Assembly: GCA_003427395.1 (NCBI GenBank)
Contig: BFEA01000686.1
Span: 559,126 to 599,845 of the forward strand
Source: Chara braunii
Taxonomy: Eukaryota; Streptophyta; Charophyceae; Charales; Characeae
Direction: 5' to 3'
DNA: 40,720 bases
Positions 1 through 11,599 of the stretch are shown piece after piece (within the stretch, counting starts at the first letter, position 1; the number at the start of each line of letters is the position of its first letter). The notes under the pieces were generated by a model. It saw only the letters and a program-made list of their open reading frames with translations, did not search any database and had not been told where the DNA came from. The translations under genes were made by a program, and so were the position numbers.

Positions 1-429
1 AATCAATCAATCAATCCAACCCCTTTTTTTTTTTTTTTTTTTTTTTGCATCTGCATTTTTTAAAAACACCTCATACTTCTGCAAAAAAACATAAATTCAT
101 TTCTAAAAAAATACAGGTAAACTCACGGACCATATATCTCATGATAAAAAATGACAAAAAAAATTCCAGTTTTCTTTATATATATATATATATATATATA
201 TATTTTAAATCGATTTTAGTTTTTGATTTTTTTAAAATCTTAAACAAAGTTGGATTCCAAAAACAAAATATAGGAGTGTAGGGTTTTTTTAGCCCTACAC
301 GCCCATTTTTTTTTTTTTTCATGCATTAAAAAAAAAAAAAAAAATCTTGCATCGAAGTTGGCTGGTCGGCCCAGACCGAGCCCGACCGATTCGGCCATCG
401 GCCTAGGCCGCGGCCGGGCGTGCAACATA
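1..429. other. Simple-sequence-rich leader, no gene seen
   Basis: This stretch holds AATC repeats at the very start, long poly-T runs, a (TA)n tract, poly-A near 330 and a GC-rich patch around 357-420. Short open frames exist but they run through homopolymers and have no protein-like composition. Recognisable LTR copy A homology begins near 430, so this part either replaced the first ~250 bp of that copy or is the flank of a truncated copy. Confidence 0.6.
176..204. repeat. (TA)n microsatellite
   Basis: Uninterrupted TA dinucleotides, about 14 units. Confidence 0.95.
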
Positions 430-703
430 GTTGAAAGGTAAAACATTGTTTTTCCCTCTATAGACGTGGATATAACCCCTATCTGGATTACCCATTGCAT
501 CGCTGACTGAATATATGATATGCAACCCTATTCTATTTTTTGTTTGACTTTCAGGACACTGAACAAAACTAAGTAAAGGAATGTCTGTTCAAGTTTCAGT
601 TGCAACTTTATTGACTGTGTGAATTCAGACTGTTGAAAAGAACTGCATTTGAGGGAAAGGCAGGATGGTGGGTTGTTTTGCTTGATGGTTGACGAGGTCG
701 TTA

Positions 704-1325
704 AGGCTGGAAGGTCCCCATAAGTTTGGGGAGACCCAGTGCTTTGTTTATTTTGGCTTGCCTGGACCGTTAGACCTTTCTAAAAGTTTAGGGGGTCTGA
801 TTGCCTTGGAGACTGGGATGTCCCCATAAGTTTGGGGAGACCCAGTGCTATGGTTTTGCATGGAGGGTCAGACTATTCTATAAGTTTAGGTGGCCTGACT
901 GCTCTGACTAGCGAGGGCTGGATTGTGTTCGATTTTTAGGGACTAAGGGCGCTCTATAAGTTTAGGTACCCTGAGTTGCCTTGTTTTTTTTGTTTTTTCC
1001 TGTTTTTTTTGTTCCCGAACGAAGGGGCGGAGCCGTTCTGTAAGTTCAGGTGGCTCAGTCTCTTCCTGCTTTTATTTCAAGAAAAGGAACATGGCAAAGG
1101 GGCAAACTCTTCTGTAAGTTCAAGGGGTCTGACTCAATGCCACGCACAAGGTGGTTCAGAGAGAAATGAAACTGGCAGAGAGTTAGATCCTTCTGTAAGT
1201 TCAGGGGGTCCGACTCAAAGCCTCGCACATGCTGGAACCCAATGGTTATAACTTGGCTATATTTTACTATTATTCTATTTAAGAACGAGCTAATCAGACT
1301 GTTGTATAAGTTTAGGTGGTCTGAC
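704..1325 (+). repeat. Hairpin-unit array of LTR A
   Basis: About nine units share a core close to CTATAAGTTTAGG and are flanked by arms that tend to pair. Clear examples are TTAGACC (770-776) with GGTCTGA (794-800), ACTGGG (812-817) with CCCAGT (841-846), GAGCC (1030-1034) with GGCTC (1052-1056), and TCAGAC (1293-1298) with GTCTGA (1319-1324). Arm sequences differ between units while pairing is mostly kept, with some G-T wobbles. One unit near 1105-1125 pairs poorly. Spacing is roughly 50-110 bp and the spacers are unrelated, so this is not an ordinary tandem repeat. Confidence 0.7.
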
Positions 1326-1844
1326 TATAGCCTATCACAACTTGAAGAGAGTATAATGAAAATAAAATTGATGGTAAGCTGGGGCAGACTGAACTTAAGT
1401 TAGTTCAGTCATATGCAGCCTTAGAAGACAAAGGTGAAGACAAGTATGTATAACTTGGATATTTTAAATGGTTCAGGGTGACTAGAGTGGTCTAGTCATG
1501 TGCCCAAAGAAGAGAAAAGTAGTTGTGTCCTCTGTTTGTGTATACTTGGCCAAGTCAGAACACTTTATAAGTTGGGTATAAAGGGCTAAATCATTGAGCG
1601 ATCATGAACTATTGTCTGTTCAAGTTAATTTGAGGTTGGTGAGAGTACTTACCTTTGTGGTTTGGCCTGCATGTGGCTGAGTGAGGTTACTACTTGGTCT
1701 TAGTTTCAGTTTGATAGGTAGATGCTTTAGAGGCTCGCCACGTGCTAGAGCGATAGGAGTTAGTCTCAATTGCTGCATTTTCTGAGGTTTTTTTTTTTTT
1801 TCTCAGATCAATTCTCGCATTTTCTGGGATCATTTTTTGTACTT

Positions 1845-2410
1845 GGCTTTGTATAAATCTTGGCAAGCTACTTTCTCTACCGGAAGCGCTGCCGAAATTT
1901 CTACAAATCCAAGGAGTTAGTCAATTCTTGACTTGACAAAGTTCAACTTGTCTTTTCTTTATATCTGACCTACCAAAAATCTGGAAAGTCTCCTCTTCTA
2001 AAGGGAGTGTTGCCCAAATTTTTGCGAATTCAGGAAGTTAGACAAAAATTGGACTTTGAGAAGTCCAAGTTATTCTCAAGTTCTGGACTTAGCTTTGTAT
2101 AAATTTTGGAATAGCGCTTTTCTAAAGAGAGTGCTGCCGAAATTTCTGCAAAACTAAGGAGTCAGTTAAATATTGTCTAAGTTGAACTCAGGTTGTCTTT
2201 TGAGTTCATATCTGACTTAGTATAAATCTGGGAAGTTTCCCTTTCTAAAGGGAGTGCTGCCCAAATTTTTACTAATTCAGGGAGTTAGACAAAATTTGAC
2301 TTTCCAGAGTTAAAGATTATTTCTCCTTTAATATTTGGACTTATATAATTCCTAGAAAGACACTTTTCCTACGGGAAGCGCTGCCGAAATTTTTCTAGAT
2401 TAAAAGAGAT
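1845..2410 (+). repeat. Five imperfect ~125-bp repeats inside LTR A
   Basis: Each unit runs through a TATAAATYTKGG word, a step containing AAGCGCTGCCGAAATTT or AGTGCTGCCCAAATTTTT, and then GGAGTTAG. The two sub-types alternate. The same series is present in reverse in copy B (about 11600-11910) and in decayed form in copy C (about 19010-19850). Confidence 0.75.
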
Positions 2411-4227
2411 AGATCATATTTTGATAGATGGTGATTCTGGCGATCCACTTTGATTAGGGGAGATAGATTATATTTTGATAGGTGGCGATTCTTACGATTC
2501 ACTTTGATTAGGGGAGATTCTGCCATTAGTTTACCTTTGCTTTGGGCACTGGTTTAAAAATAGGTTTAAACTTAGTTGATTAGGATGTTTGAGTAGGATC
2601 GTGATATGGGGGTTATTCTCCATGAGCTTATAGATCTAGCTTGGGGATTGGTCTGTCATGTGTTACAGGTCCTCTTGATCGTTTGATTCAGGACTTGGAC
2701 TAGTTTCGACTTGATCCATAAGGATCATCTTCTGTTATCACTGATAACAGGTCGGTTGCCGATTCGTCGGTTTACGACTCAACTCCAATTCACTCCTGCT
2801 TCTCAACCTAAAGGCTTTAGCCCTGTGGTTCATTTGTTTTGTTGTATTTTTACCCGGAATTTATTGGATGGTCATTTAACAAAGATACATAGTATTTTTA
2901 TTGCGGGAAGGTTGCGCTGAGGTTGAGGTTTGTCTGGCTAAAGCAAGGGGTATGAGTACAGTGAATGATTGAAGTTGACCCCGTGTAGTGTGTGGATCTT
3001 CGGTTGAATCTTTGATGTGATTGCAGGTATGTTTGTGGTTCGGACTCTGGATGTGATTACCTGCGACTACATACATATATGGCCGAGAGGAGCCCCACTG
3101 TGACTGTGAGAAGTGATCGTCCTATATAGCCAACCCTCATATATTTATAAGTACCCTGGGTGTTTGAGAGGCCTACTGTAGGTGTGCATAAGGGTTATCC
3201 AGATTATGTCTTGAGAGAGAAAGGAGATCCCCCTTTTACCTTTGTTTTTTAGAGTTTGTATGGTTGGACGTTGTAGTCCGAGGCAGCCGTTAAGGTCAAA
3301 CCCCTTGACTTTCGCCCGGGCCCGGAGTGAAACTCATCTCCAGGGCAGTTAGGAGCGACTGCCACCACAGGTATGGACTTGTGTACCACCCGCTCTGCAC
3401 AGAGTGCAGAAGAGGATGTGTGGTCTTCAATCGCGCTTGGCGGTTGTCCAGCGTCGAGAGGTTAACCCTCAAGGTGCGTGTCAGCAGACACTTGAGTGTC
3501 GAATGCGACCCTCGAGATTAACGAGGACCGCATGAGTATGGGTACTACATGGTACACCATCATTACGACTGCTTGCGTACATTTGCATTGCTAGTCGATA
3601 TGAGTAGGCCCTGCGTCCTCGCGGTTTTATACTAAATCTCGTGCGCGACGCCTATCCGATTTTTGAATCAAAAAGTTATGGGATGGCTACTGACGGGGCT
3701 AGGAGCGTTGTCGCGATGTTTGTGTTCTGTTGTTTCGTATGTGTGTGTGTGTTTTATTTTTGCGTTCGTAAAGTGGTGTGCACGTGATGTGTGGGATGCG
3801 TCCTAGTCGATCGGCGAAGAACCGCGCTTGGATCCTCAGCCCCCCAAGATGTCGGTTTGCGTGCAGGTCCGATAGAGGCGTACTACAGCGCGTACCTCCT
3901 ATGCTACAGCAAACGAGAAACGCCCTCGGCTGATCCACCTCTGCGATTGCAACTGATTAGCTTTCGTACTGTGGACTGGTAGCTCGGCGGGGATACGCCC
4001 ACCGAAGGGAGGTGACAACTTCCGTAAGGTGGAGGTAAGACGTGCCTCGCGCAGACCCTATCCTGTCGTAGGGGCTCGCGAGAGGTATGGCTGGCGCACT
4101 CGACCGGAGCGGCTTGCGGAAGCTCCACATGTATATCTGCGACGAAGGATTTAAACCAACTCCTGCGTGACACGGCCGAGAGGGTCCCGCGCTGCCCGTG
4201 TGCGGTGCCGGACCGATGCGCTCGACA

Positions 4228-4830
4228 ACATACAATCAACCAAATACTCACAACATCAAAATAATTCACAACAAATGCTTTCACATAGAATTTCATAATT
4301 ATCTATAATGATTCTATATTATATATTTTTCAATAATAAACAAAATAGATAGCTCTTCAATGGATAATAGCATGGATAAAATGATATATCACTTACATAA
4401 AATTTTTATCTTATCAAAGAGAAATACTAATTTTAAGTTGACATTATCATTCTCACTCAGTAAAATGTTTCGAGTTCATAGTGAACTCGACCAATGGAAT
4501 CAGAATTTTAATAATCTATTTCTTCGTAACTCCCAATCCCTTGCAACTATTCGGAGTGTGTCCGATACTACCACATCTCTTACAAATAATATTCTTCCAA
4601 TAAAATCTTATTTTCTTTACTTGCTGGTCTCGTTGATTTTAAGACGCTGAGTCGTAATGTTTTGCTCTTTGAGCAGTTGACATCGAAGAATCATCTAAAT
4701 GATCCCCCCCCATTGTCCCTATCTCGCTCACATGGGTCCTCCAAAGGTCGTTCTATCCTTGCCTTCTGATACTCGTGACAAGAATCATCCTTTTCCTTTT
4801 TTAGTAATCCTATGATTACTAAAAGATTCG
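4228..4830. other. AT-rich interval between LTR A and gag remnant
   Basis: This is AT-rich sequence with no convincing frame. It may be the remaining internal region of the element whose 5' LTR is D, or target DNA in which copy A sits. A C-run at 4703-4711 is the only simple repeat. Confidence 0.4.
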
Positions 4831-5724
4831 TCACAGGATCTGAATCTCTCTTTTGTTTGTCAACTCGACACTCGCTGTCAAATTTTTGTAAGCAAAGCTG
4901 TATTCGAAGAGTTTGGTCAAATATTCGACTAAATTATCGGTCAATAAAATTTCACCGAATTCTTTCCCAATTGAATTTATTGTTTTCTCCTCGGGTAAAC
5001 AAACACTGCTCCCCTTCAGAAAATTTCTCGACAAAAGCAAGACATTTTTGTGTATCTGTCAACCCCTGAATTCGACGAGGCACCCGTTCAAATTCAGCCA
5101 GAATTTTTTCCTTTACTACATATGCATCTCGCTCAACATTCCTCAAGTCCTCAATTGTTGTTACTGTATCACCTAATCAAAATTCGTTTAACATAGTATC
5201 GTGAAAATGAGACCACGCTAAAGAAGTCTCAGTTATTCGCAGAACTGTATTCACGAGATCTTTGTAAACATCCGAGGCTAATTCCAATCATTAATAGATG
5301 CTAACTATTCAAAGTTTTCGATAAAAATTGAGACAAAATTACCATTGAAAAGAGGAACCTTTATCTTAGGTAAATTTTTTCTTTCCATGGTTCTCTGCTC
5401 TATAAGTTGGGCTATACTAGCCACACTTTCATCCCGAGGATGATTTTTATTCTCTTCGTTTTTTTTCTCCTTAGGCAGTTCCGGGTATTTGACAATCATA
5501 AGCTTTTCGAATTCCCTCCAGGTTCTAGAAGCCTGCGACAAATATCCGACCTCGAACTTCAATTCTTCAATCACAAATCCCAAAACGAAAAAGAATTTGT
5601 GATTTTTTCCCCAAAGCATCAGTGTTGCGAGAATCTGGAAGGCCTGTAAGAATTTAACAACCTTGCTGCCTTTAAAAAGAGGCATGTCGCCAAAGACTCC
5701 TCCCGTCATTTTGTTGCCCTTCAA
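4831..5724 (-). pseudogene. Broken retrotransposon gag
   Basis: Reading leftward from 5724, the first frame (to 5305) contains MPLFKGSKVVKFLQAFQILA and then a TWREFEKLMIVKY-like end. That matches the general Gag pattern of a target segment, a helical region and a conserved W-x-x-F helix. After a shift the frame resumes near 5290 as LELASDVYKDLVNTVLRITE, passes a TGA, and carries ERVPRRIQGLTDTQKCLAF (about 5090-5030). It shifts again into CLPEEKTINSIGKEFGEI near 4998 and ends at 4831. At least two frameshifts and two stops show it is dead. It lies downstream of the primer-binding site on the same strand, which is the expected place. The exact superfamily is uncertain; Ty3/gypsy-like is most likely. 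Confidence 0.5.
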
Positions 5725-6176
5725 AAGGCATAAGCTCCGCTAATGATTGACCAATATGGTTGATTAATTAACAACCATTGAAAGAATTTCAGATCTCAGC
5801 ATTATGCCTAACCATCAAAATAACTTACGCGGGTGTCGTTCCATTGTAGATAACAATTTCACATACATGCAACAGACGTTTAATTTTCTATCAATGGGCC
5901 TTACAATTTGAATTACTTGTAAACTAAGGTCACAATAACATTTCTCACAACTAAAGTCATTATCAAAATAACTTTAAAGTTACAATCCCTCTGCGAGTCC
6001 AAGATAAAAGTTAGTATCAGATGTACTATAATATAGAGTACAAGAAGACGTCTCCCTTCTTCTCCCTATAAAGGTCAGAGTTACTAACCTTTCTCTTAGC
6101 CAAGTAAGGAAAGTATAATTTTTACATCATCTATCCCCGAGTGTCGTTTCACCAAGGACAACGGTAATTTGTCGTT

Positions 6177-6197
6177 ATCCCCAGCAACGGCCCCACC
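6177..6197 (-). other. Primer-binding site matching tRNA-Asp
   Basis: The plus strand reads ATCCCCAGCAACGGCCCCA directly before the LTR terminus at 6198. The 3' end of plant tRNA-Asp(GUC) is ATCCCCGGCAACGGCGCCA, two differences in 19. On the minus strand this places the site right after the LTR end CGCTCGACA with a 2-nt gap, as in many plant Ty3/gypsy elements. It fixes the orientation: internal region toward lower coordinates. Confidence 0.75.
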
Positions 6198-6565
6198 TGT
6201 CGAGCGCATCGGTCTCCGTCTTTTCTTCCGCAGAGGCGGAAGCCCTCCCGGCCATGTCACGCAAGAGTTAAACAAAAATACAACATAAGAGACAACTTGG
6301 GAACGACGAGAAACAATCTTGCTAACCGCCTAGACAGGTGCGTGGTCGCGTCGTTCCTTCGCCGCTCTAGTCGGGTGCGCCAGCTATTCATCCCGCCGTG
6401 TCCTACGACAGGATAGGTTCCTGCGGGACACAACTTGCTTCCCTAAGGAGTTGTCACCACCCTTAGGGACGTATCCCTACCGAGCTACCGACCCACGTGC
6501 GAAAGCTTTTAAATGCAATTGGAGAGATGTGTCGGCCGAGGGCGTTTGCTCGCTCGATGTAATAT
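6198..6565 (-). mobile_element. LTR D, 3' end of a 5' LTR (partial)
   Basis: It starts on the plus strand with TGTCGAGCGCATCGGTC, identical to the terminus of B at 9318. Similarity to B then continues with many changes through the CCTCCCGGCCAYGYCACGCA, GCGCCAGC, CCTACGACAGGA and GCCGAGGGCGTTT blocks. Beyond about 6565 I cannot follow the match, so either D belongs to a diverged subfamily or it is cut off. Together with the tRNA-Asp site it is the only copy here with a readable junction to an internal region. Confidence 0.65.
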
Positions 6566-8080
6566 AGGTACTCGTGATTAAAACGCCAATTCAACCAGGA
6601 TGTCGTTCGTCCATTAGGGCGTTGATTTCTTAAGAACCAAGTGTAGGTCGGTCGACTAGGACAGTCTCAGCCAAGTGTGAAACACATAGTATCCTAGTCC
6701 CTTTAGACACCAGTGAAAATAAAAGTTAAGCGACCACATATAATTATATAAAAAGGAATCGACTGTAATCTACAGGAAAATATATTCAATCTGAAATGAT
6801 GACAGATAGAATCCAAATCATCATTAGATACATCCAATAACACAATATCGAAGTACAATCCGACCATCTCACGTCGAACTCCATAAAACAATCAAATAAC
6901 CGCCAACAAGAAGTTGGTTATCGACAATAATATTGGTGCAGCCGACAAGGTATACTGCCTTAGTTTTGACTTGATGAGATGCGCTGCCAAAGTCATTCAT
7001 TCCAACCTACCATCAACCTAAGATTAGACATGCATACACTTGTCGCCGTACGTTCCTAATCTTTTCGATGACAGACTGCTTTGCAGATGATTCTTTATCA
7101 GGCGCATTGCTTGAAGTGTTGCATGCCTCACCCTCTAGGAAGTGGTCTGGGGTACTTCTCCTCCTCGCACGAGCACAAGACTCGGATCTTAGAAGTGGGG
7201 TCGTCTCCACCGAATCGACAAAGTACCCCCCCCGTAGAAACGGTCCACTCTGGGTCGATAACATGGCCGACTCCTAAAGCAATGAACCCCCGCCCCAGAT
7301 GCTTCCTTGAAAGATGAGAATGTTTTCACCGCAAGCAGGTTTTAACTGTTCTTGTTTTCTAAACTCAAGGTAACTTGGACGAAAAGAAAAGTCAAGGCTC
7401 AAGAGTGAGAGATAAAGACTCATTCGGACAAGCCCAAATAAGAGGGTGGATCGGGATAGAACGGGTTTCCTAGGGAAAAGTTAAATTCATTATGCTTTGA
7501 TTCTCTTTCTGTTTTCAAGATTCCTTTTCCCACGACGCCCATCGATTATCCTTCAAAAGTAGCAAGCAAGTTCACGCAACTTACTAACGAAGGGAAAAAA
7601 ATGTAAGGAGGCGAAACTCTCCGTCATTTTGTCAAATAGCATTTTGTCCCACTTTCATACATAGTCTTTTTACTCACCTGCACACCACGCAGACAACACG
7701 ATCAAAAGAAGACAAGCCAAGTCTCAGTACTCACGTCAGACCCACATTTTCACTCATGCATGACGCCCACAACCCCACTCAACCTTATCTTTTGAACATT
7801 CAAAGCGAAAGGGTTAAGCAATGTGTCGTTGCACACAGGTGTGAAGGGAGTCTGAGTCATCCACTGACGAACCTTGAGTGAAGTCGTGTCGAACGCGTTG
7901 TGGCGCACTCAAGAAAGCCAAGTAACATATACGTGTCGCCGAAGAAACCGCAGTCCCGAGGTAAGTCCTGGGCCAACTGCTTGTCCTAATCTGTTCCCGA
8001 CTCACAAGTTTCACTCGCGGCAGTCTCAAGTGCTAAGATGGCGAGCCACACTCGTCCCAAAAAAATCCATTGCGTCTTGC
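6566..8080. other. Unassigned interval
   Basis: I see no convincing gene. The left part may be further LTR D sequence too diverged to align. There are short open frames on both strands between 7013 and 7317, but they overlap each other and have no recognisable domain. No tandem repeat is obvious. Confidence 0.4.
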
Positions 8081-8140
8081 GTCGGTCCCAACTGATCCCA
8101 AGTGGTCCCAAGTGGTCCCGCACTACCGCTTGTAGCATCA
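8081..8140 (+). repeat. Short GGTCCCAA-type direct repeats
   Basis: Words close to GTCCCAAGTG recur several times within about 80 bp, just before the larger hairpin-rich tract. Confidence 0.5.
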
Positions 8141-8299
8141 GATGGTCCCAACTGCCGAAACCGCTTTCACCACACTCTCCAAAAAAATAATAACACTACC
8201 AAGTGTCAAAACCGCAAGTGTCACGTGCTCCCGATGGTCAATGCGCTGCCCACTCACATCCCATCGTCGTGCCTCAATTCCATTGCCGTGCCGAATCCT

Positions 8300-8720
8300 T
8301 GGAAGAAAAAAAAAACGACAGTGCTTCGCCGTGCCGTACCACTGTAAAAACAAAAGAAAACGGCAGCACTTCGCCTCGCCGTACCACCGTAAAAAAAACG
8401 GCAGCACTTCGCTGTGCCATACCACCACAAAAGATGGCGGCGCGTCGCTGTGTCGTACCACCGTAAAAAAAAGCAGCGCTTCGCCGTGTCGTACCACCGT
8501 AAAAAAAACGGCAGCTCTTCGCCGTGTCGTACCACTTTAAAAAAACAGGGAAGCGCTTCGCCGTGTCGTACGACCACAAAAAGACGGTGGCGCTTCACTG
8601 TGTCGTACCACCATAAAAAGACGGCGGCGCTTCGACGTGCCGTACCACCACAAAAAGACAGCGGCGCTCCGCCGCGCTGTACTATTGTGCCGTGAAAACG
8701 GCAGCGTCACTAAACAAAGT
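8300..8720 (+). repeat. Tandem array of ~40-46-bp units
   Basis: About nine units combine CTTCGCCGTGTCGTACCACC with a CGTAAAAAAAACGGCAG-like part. Unit length varies because the A-run varies. Most units contain a small hairpin in which CCGT pairs with ACGG across the A-run. Long frames cross the array on both strands and encode repetitive peptides rich in HRKK or VVRHGE; these are products of the repeat, not genes. Confidence 0.85.
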
Positions 8721-9309
8721 GTCGTCGACGTGCCGTGAAAACGGCAACGTGACCCCTTAAAATAAAGGTGTCATGCCGACGCAGGTAGTTCGGCAGCATA
8801 ACCCCACAAAAATGGGTTATGGTTGCCGAAAATATCAGTCGGCACATCTCCACTAGTTGTCATGCTCCCCGTTGCTCCTTGCCACGCTCTGTTGCCGCTC
8901 CTCACCACGCTGCCGCAGAGTCCCCCTTGAGACCAGCCTGCCAAGGGGTGGAGCAGAGTGCTCCAGCCAAGGCTATGGCTGTCTCCTCCTTCGTCGCGCT
9001 CCTCCGTAGTCCTCCAGCTCCGCCGACAACACTCCTGCCTCCTCTCCAACACTCCAACGATGAGGCAAGTATGTTGTCGCACACTGGCAGTTTGGGGACA
9101 GCTGCCTCTTTTGTAGTGGTTGAGGAGGGCAGCAGCACCCTCAGCTGCCCCCAGGCAAAATTCGTCACTTGCCTGGGGCCGTTGATCTGGGCCAGATCAA
9201 CGGACTGAGGCTGTCTCACCTCAGCCACACACTTAGGGTGGCAGTTGTACTCAACTGCCTCCATCTTTTTCTCCCTTTTCCCTGCACTCAACCCCACACC
9301 GAGTGCAGG
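8690..9309. repeat. Chain of successive hairpins
   Basis: Inverted repeats follow one another closely: GCCGTGAAAACGGC twice (about 8690 and 8733), TTCGGCAGCATAACCC with GGGTTATGGTTGCCGAA (8789-8830), TGGAGCA with TGCTCCA (8949-8965), CCCCAGGCAA with TTGCCTGGGG (9148-9178), CCGTTGATCTGG with CCAGATCAACGG (9179-9203), CTGAGG with CCTCAG (9205-9224), GGCAGTTG with CAACTGCC (9240-9259) and CCTGCACTC with GAGTGCAGG (9281-9309). The last ends 8 bp before LTR B. The ~500-bp frames crossing this region on both strands are explained by its GC content. Confidence 0.8.
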
Positions 9310-10867
9310 TTCAGCGGTGTCGAGCGCATCGGTCCGGCACTGCACAGGGCAGCGTGGGACCCTCCCGGCCACGCCACGCAGGACTTGGTTTGAATCCTCG
9401 TCGCGAATGTACATGGAGCTTCTACAAGCCGTTCAGGCGGAGTGCGCCAGCCGTACGTCTCACGAGCCCCTACGACAGGACAGGGCCTACGCGAGGCACG
9501 ACTTACCTCCACCTTACGAGACTTGTCACCTCCCTTCGGTGGGCGTATCCCCGCCGAGCTACCAGTCCACAGTACGAAAGCTGATCAATTGCAATTGCTG
9601 AGGTGGACCAGCCGAGGGCGTTTCTCGTTCGCTGCTATCGGACCCGTACGATAACCGACACCTTGGGGGGCTGAAGTCCCAAGCGCGGCCCGTCGTCGGT
9701 GGACTTGGACGTATCCCACTCACCACGCGCACTCCACTCTAACACATACAAAGAAAAACACACACACACGCACCTACACATATACAGGACCACACTAGAC
9801 GAACAACGCAACAACACTCCTAGTCCCTTAGTGGCCGCCCCATAACTCTCCTGCGCGAAAATCGGGTAGGCGTCGTGCACGAGCCTCGATATAAGATCGC
9901 GCAGATGCAGGGCCTGCTCATATCGACTCGCAATTGAAGCGTACGCAAACGGTCGCAATGATGGCGTACTATGTAGTACCCATACTCAAGCGGTCCTGGT
10001 TAATCTCGAGGGTCGCATTCGACGCTCAAGTGTCGACTGACACGCGCCTTGAGGGTTAATCTCTAGACGCTGGACAACCGCCAAGTGCGGTTGAAAACCA
10101 CATACTCTTCTGCACCCTGCGGAGAGTGGGTGGTACACAGGCTCATACCTGTGGTGGCAATCGTCTCTTATCGCCCTAGAAACCAGCTCCACCATCTAGG
10201 GCCTGGAAAGAAGTCAAGGGGTTTGACCTTGACGGCTGCCACGGACTACAACGTCCAACCATAATAACTCTGAAAAGAAAAATAGGCCGAAGGTCGGCCT
10301 ATCCCAAAATCACAACCTTGGGTATCCTTTTCGATAGGCACCAGTGGCCTATTCTGATTCTGAACACACGCGCATGTGTATGAATCCCTTAATCCCATAA
10401 CTCTAGACACTAAGACAACGAAATGCCGCGCGCAAGACTTTGATATAAAATTGCGCGGTTGTAGGCCTGTCCTATACCAACCAGCGATGCTAGTCGTACA
10501 CGGTAATCGCAGTTCCGGCCTCGCGATATTGAGTGGCTGAAGGAATATATCGTGAGGGGTTACCCTTCACGATATTGAACGGTTGAAGGACATGCCGTTC
10601 AGCCCTCGCGACATTTCTGCCCTTAGGGTTGGGTGTCTCAACAGGTAGGGCAGATAGGCTCTGCGCGAGGGAAGGCTCCTTCTCTGCAGAGTCTAGGGTT
10701 TGGGATGTGCTGGACAAGGACCTTGAATCCCGACCCAAGACCAACGTCCGACTAAGAACTCAGAAAAAACATACAATCTAGAGGAGGGGGTTTTCCGCCA
10801 ATCTCAACCCCTGTTTAACCCTTAATACGCTGACCCTTTGGCCATGCGGACTTCCAACATAGGTACA

Positions 10868-10870
<3 letters not shown>

Positions 10871-10907
<37 letters not shown>
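10871..10907. repeat. (TA)n microsatellite in LTR B
   Basis: About 18 TA units. It is absent at the matching place in copy A. Confidence 0.95.
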
Positions 10908-10910
<3 letters not shown>

Positions 10911-11599
10911 GGGGGGATAAGCATGTGACGATCACTTCCCACAATTACAGTGGGACTCCTCACGAGGATATGTATACGCGCGATCGCAGGCAGTCAAATC
11001 CAAAATCCGAATCACAAAACACACGTGCAATCACGTCAAAGAGTCAAGCAAGAACCCATACACTACACGGAGTTAACCCCAACCACTCTCTACACTCATA
11101 CCCTCGCTTTGGCCATGCAAGCCCCAGTCTCCTGCCCAACCAGCTATAATTAAATACTCAGTACCTTTGTTAAATTGTCATTCAATAAAAGTCCGGGTGA
11201 AACCTTAACAAAACAATAAAATCATCAGGGTTAAAGTCTTTTAGGTTGAGTATGGAATGTGAATTGGAGTTGAGTCGCAAACCGACTGATCGGCAACCGA
11301 CCTGTTATCAGTGAAAACAGAAGATGATCCTCAAGGGATCAAGCTGAATCTAGTCCAAGTCCTGAATCAGATCGACCAAGCTAGCCTGTAATACAGGACA
11401 AGTCAACGCCCAAGACTAACCCTATAAATCCTATGGGAAATAGTCTCCATATCGTGGTCTCACCAGGCCCCTGCTAGTTAACTATGTGTAAGTCTACTTC
11501 TAAGGTAGTGCTAAAGGAGGGTAGGCTCATGGCAGAATCTCCCCCATCCATGATGGATTACTAGAATCGCCACCTGTCAAAATATAATCTAACTCCTCT

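Larger units (their letters stand above)
430..4227 (+). mobile_element. Long-LTR copy A (retrotransposon LTR, 5'-truncated)
   Basis: This copy aligns along its length with copy B (reverse complement of 9318-13548) and copy C (17194-21170). Shared landmarks in order are a segment around 436-560, an array of hairpin units (704-1325), a block containing CACGTGCTAGAG (about 1740), repeats with AAGCGCTGCCGAAATTT (1850-2400), GATCATCTTCTGTTATC (about 2723) and a GC-rich 3' part. It ends in GCGCTCGACA, the complement of the TGTCGAGCGC terminus seen at B and D, so the end is a typical CA LTR end. What follows (ACATACAATC) is not a primer-binding site, so A is a solo or 3' LTR, or its internal region was lost. 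No protein is encoded. Confidence 0.7.

Noticed and set aside
3327-4296. Several frames on both strands in the GC-rich end of LTR A
   Set aside because: The matching DNA in LTR B has different frames and the region is LTR sequence without known coding.
8138-8695. Long overlapping frames on both strands encoding repeated VVRHGEALPFF or HRKKNGS peptides
   Set aside because: They are produced by the tandem repeat, are open in several frames at once and contain no domain.
8300-8720. CRISPR-like array
   Set aside because: Repeat and spacer are not distinct: whole units are similar, length varies with the A-run, and the DNA is clearly eukaryotic.
10838-11149. Protein with an IYIYIY stretch
   Set aside because: The stretch is the translated (TA)n microsatellite; other similar frames at 45-281 and 16004-16471 fail for the same reason.
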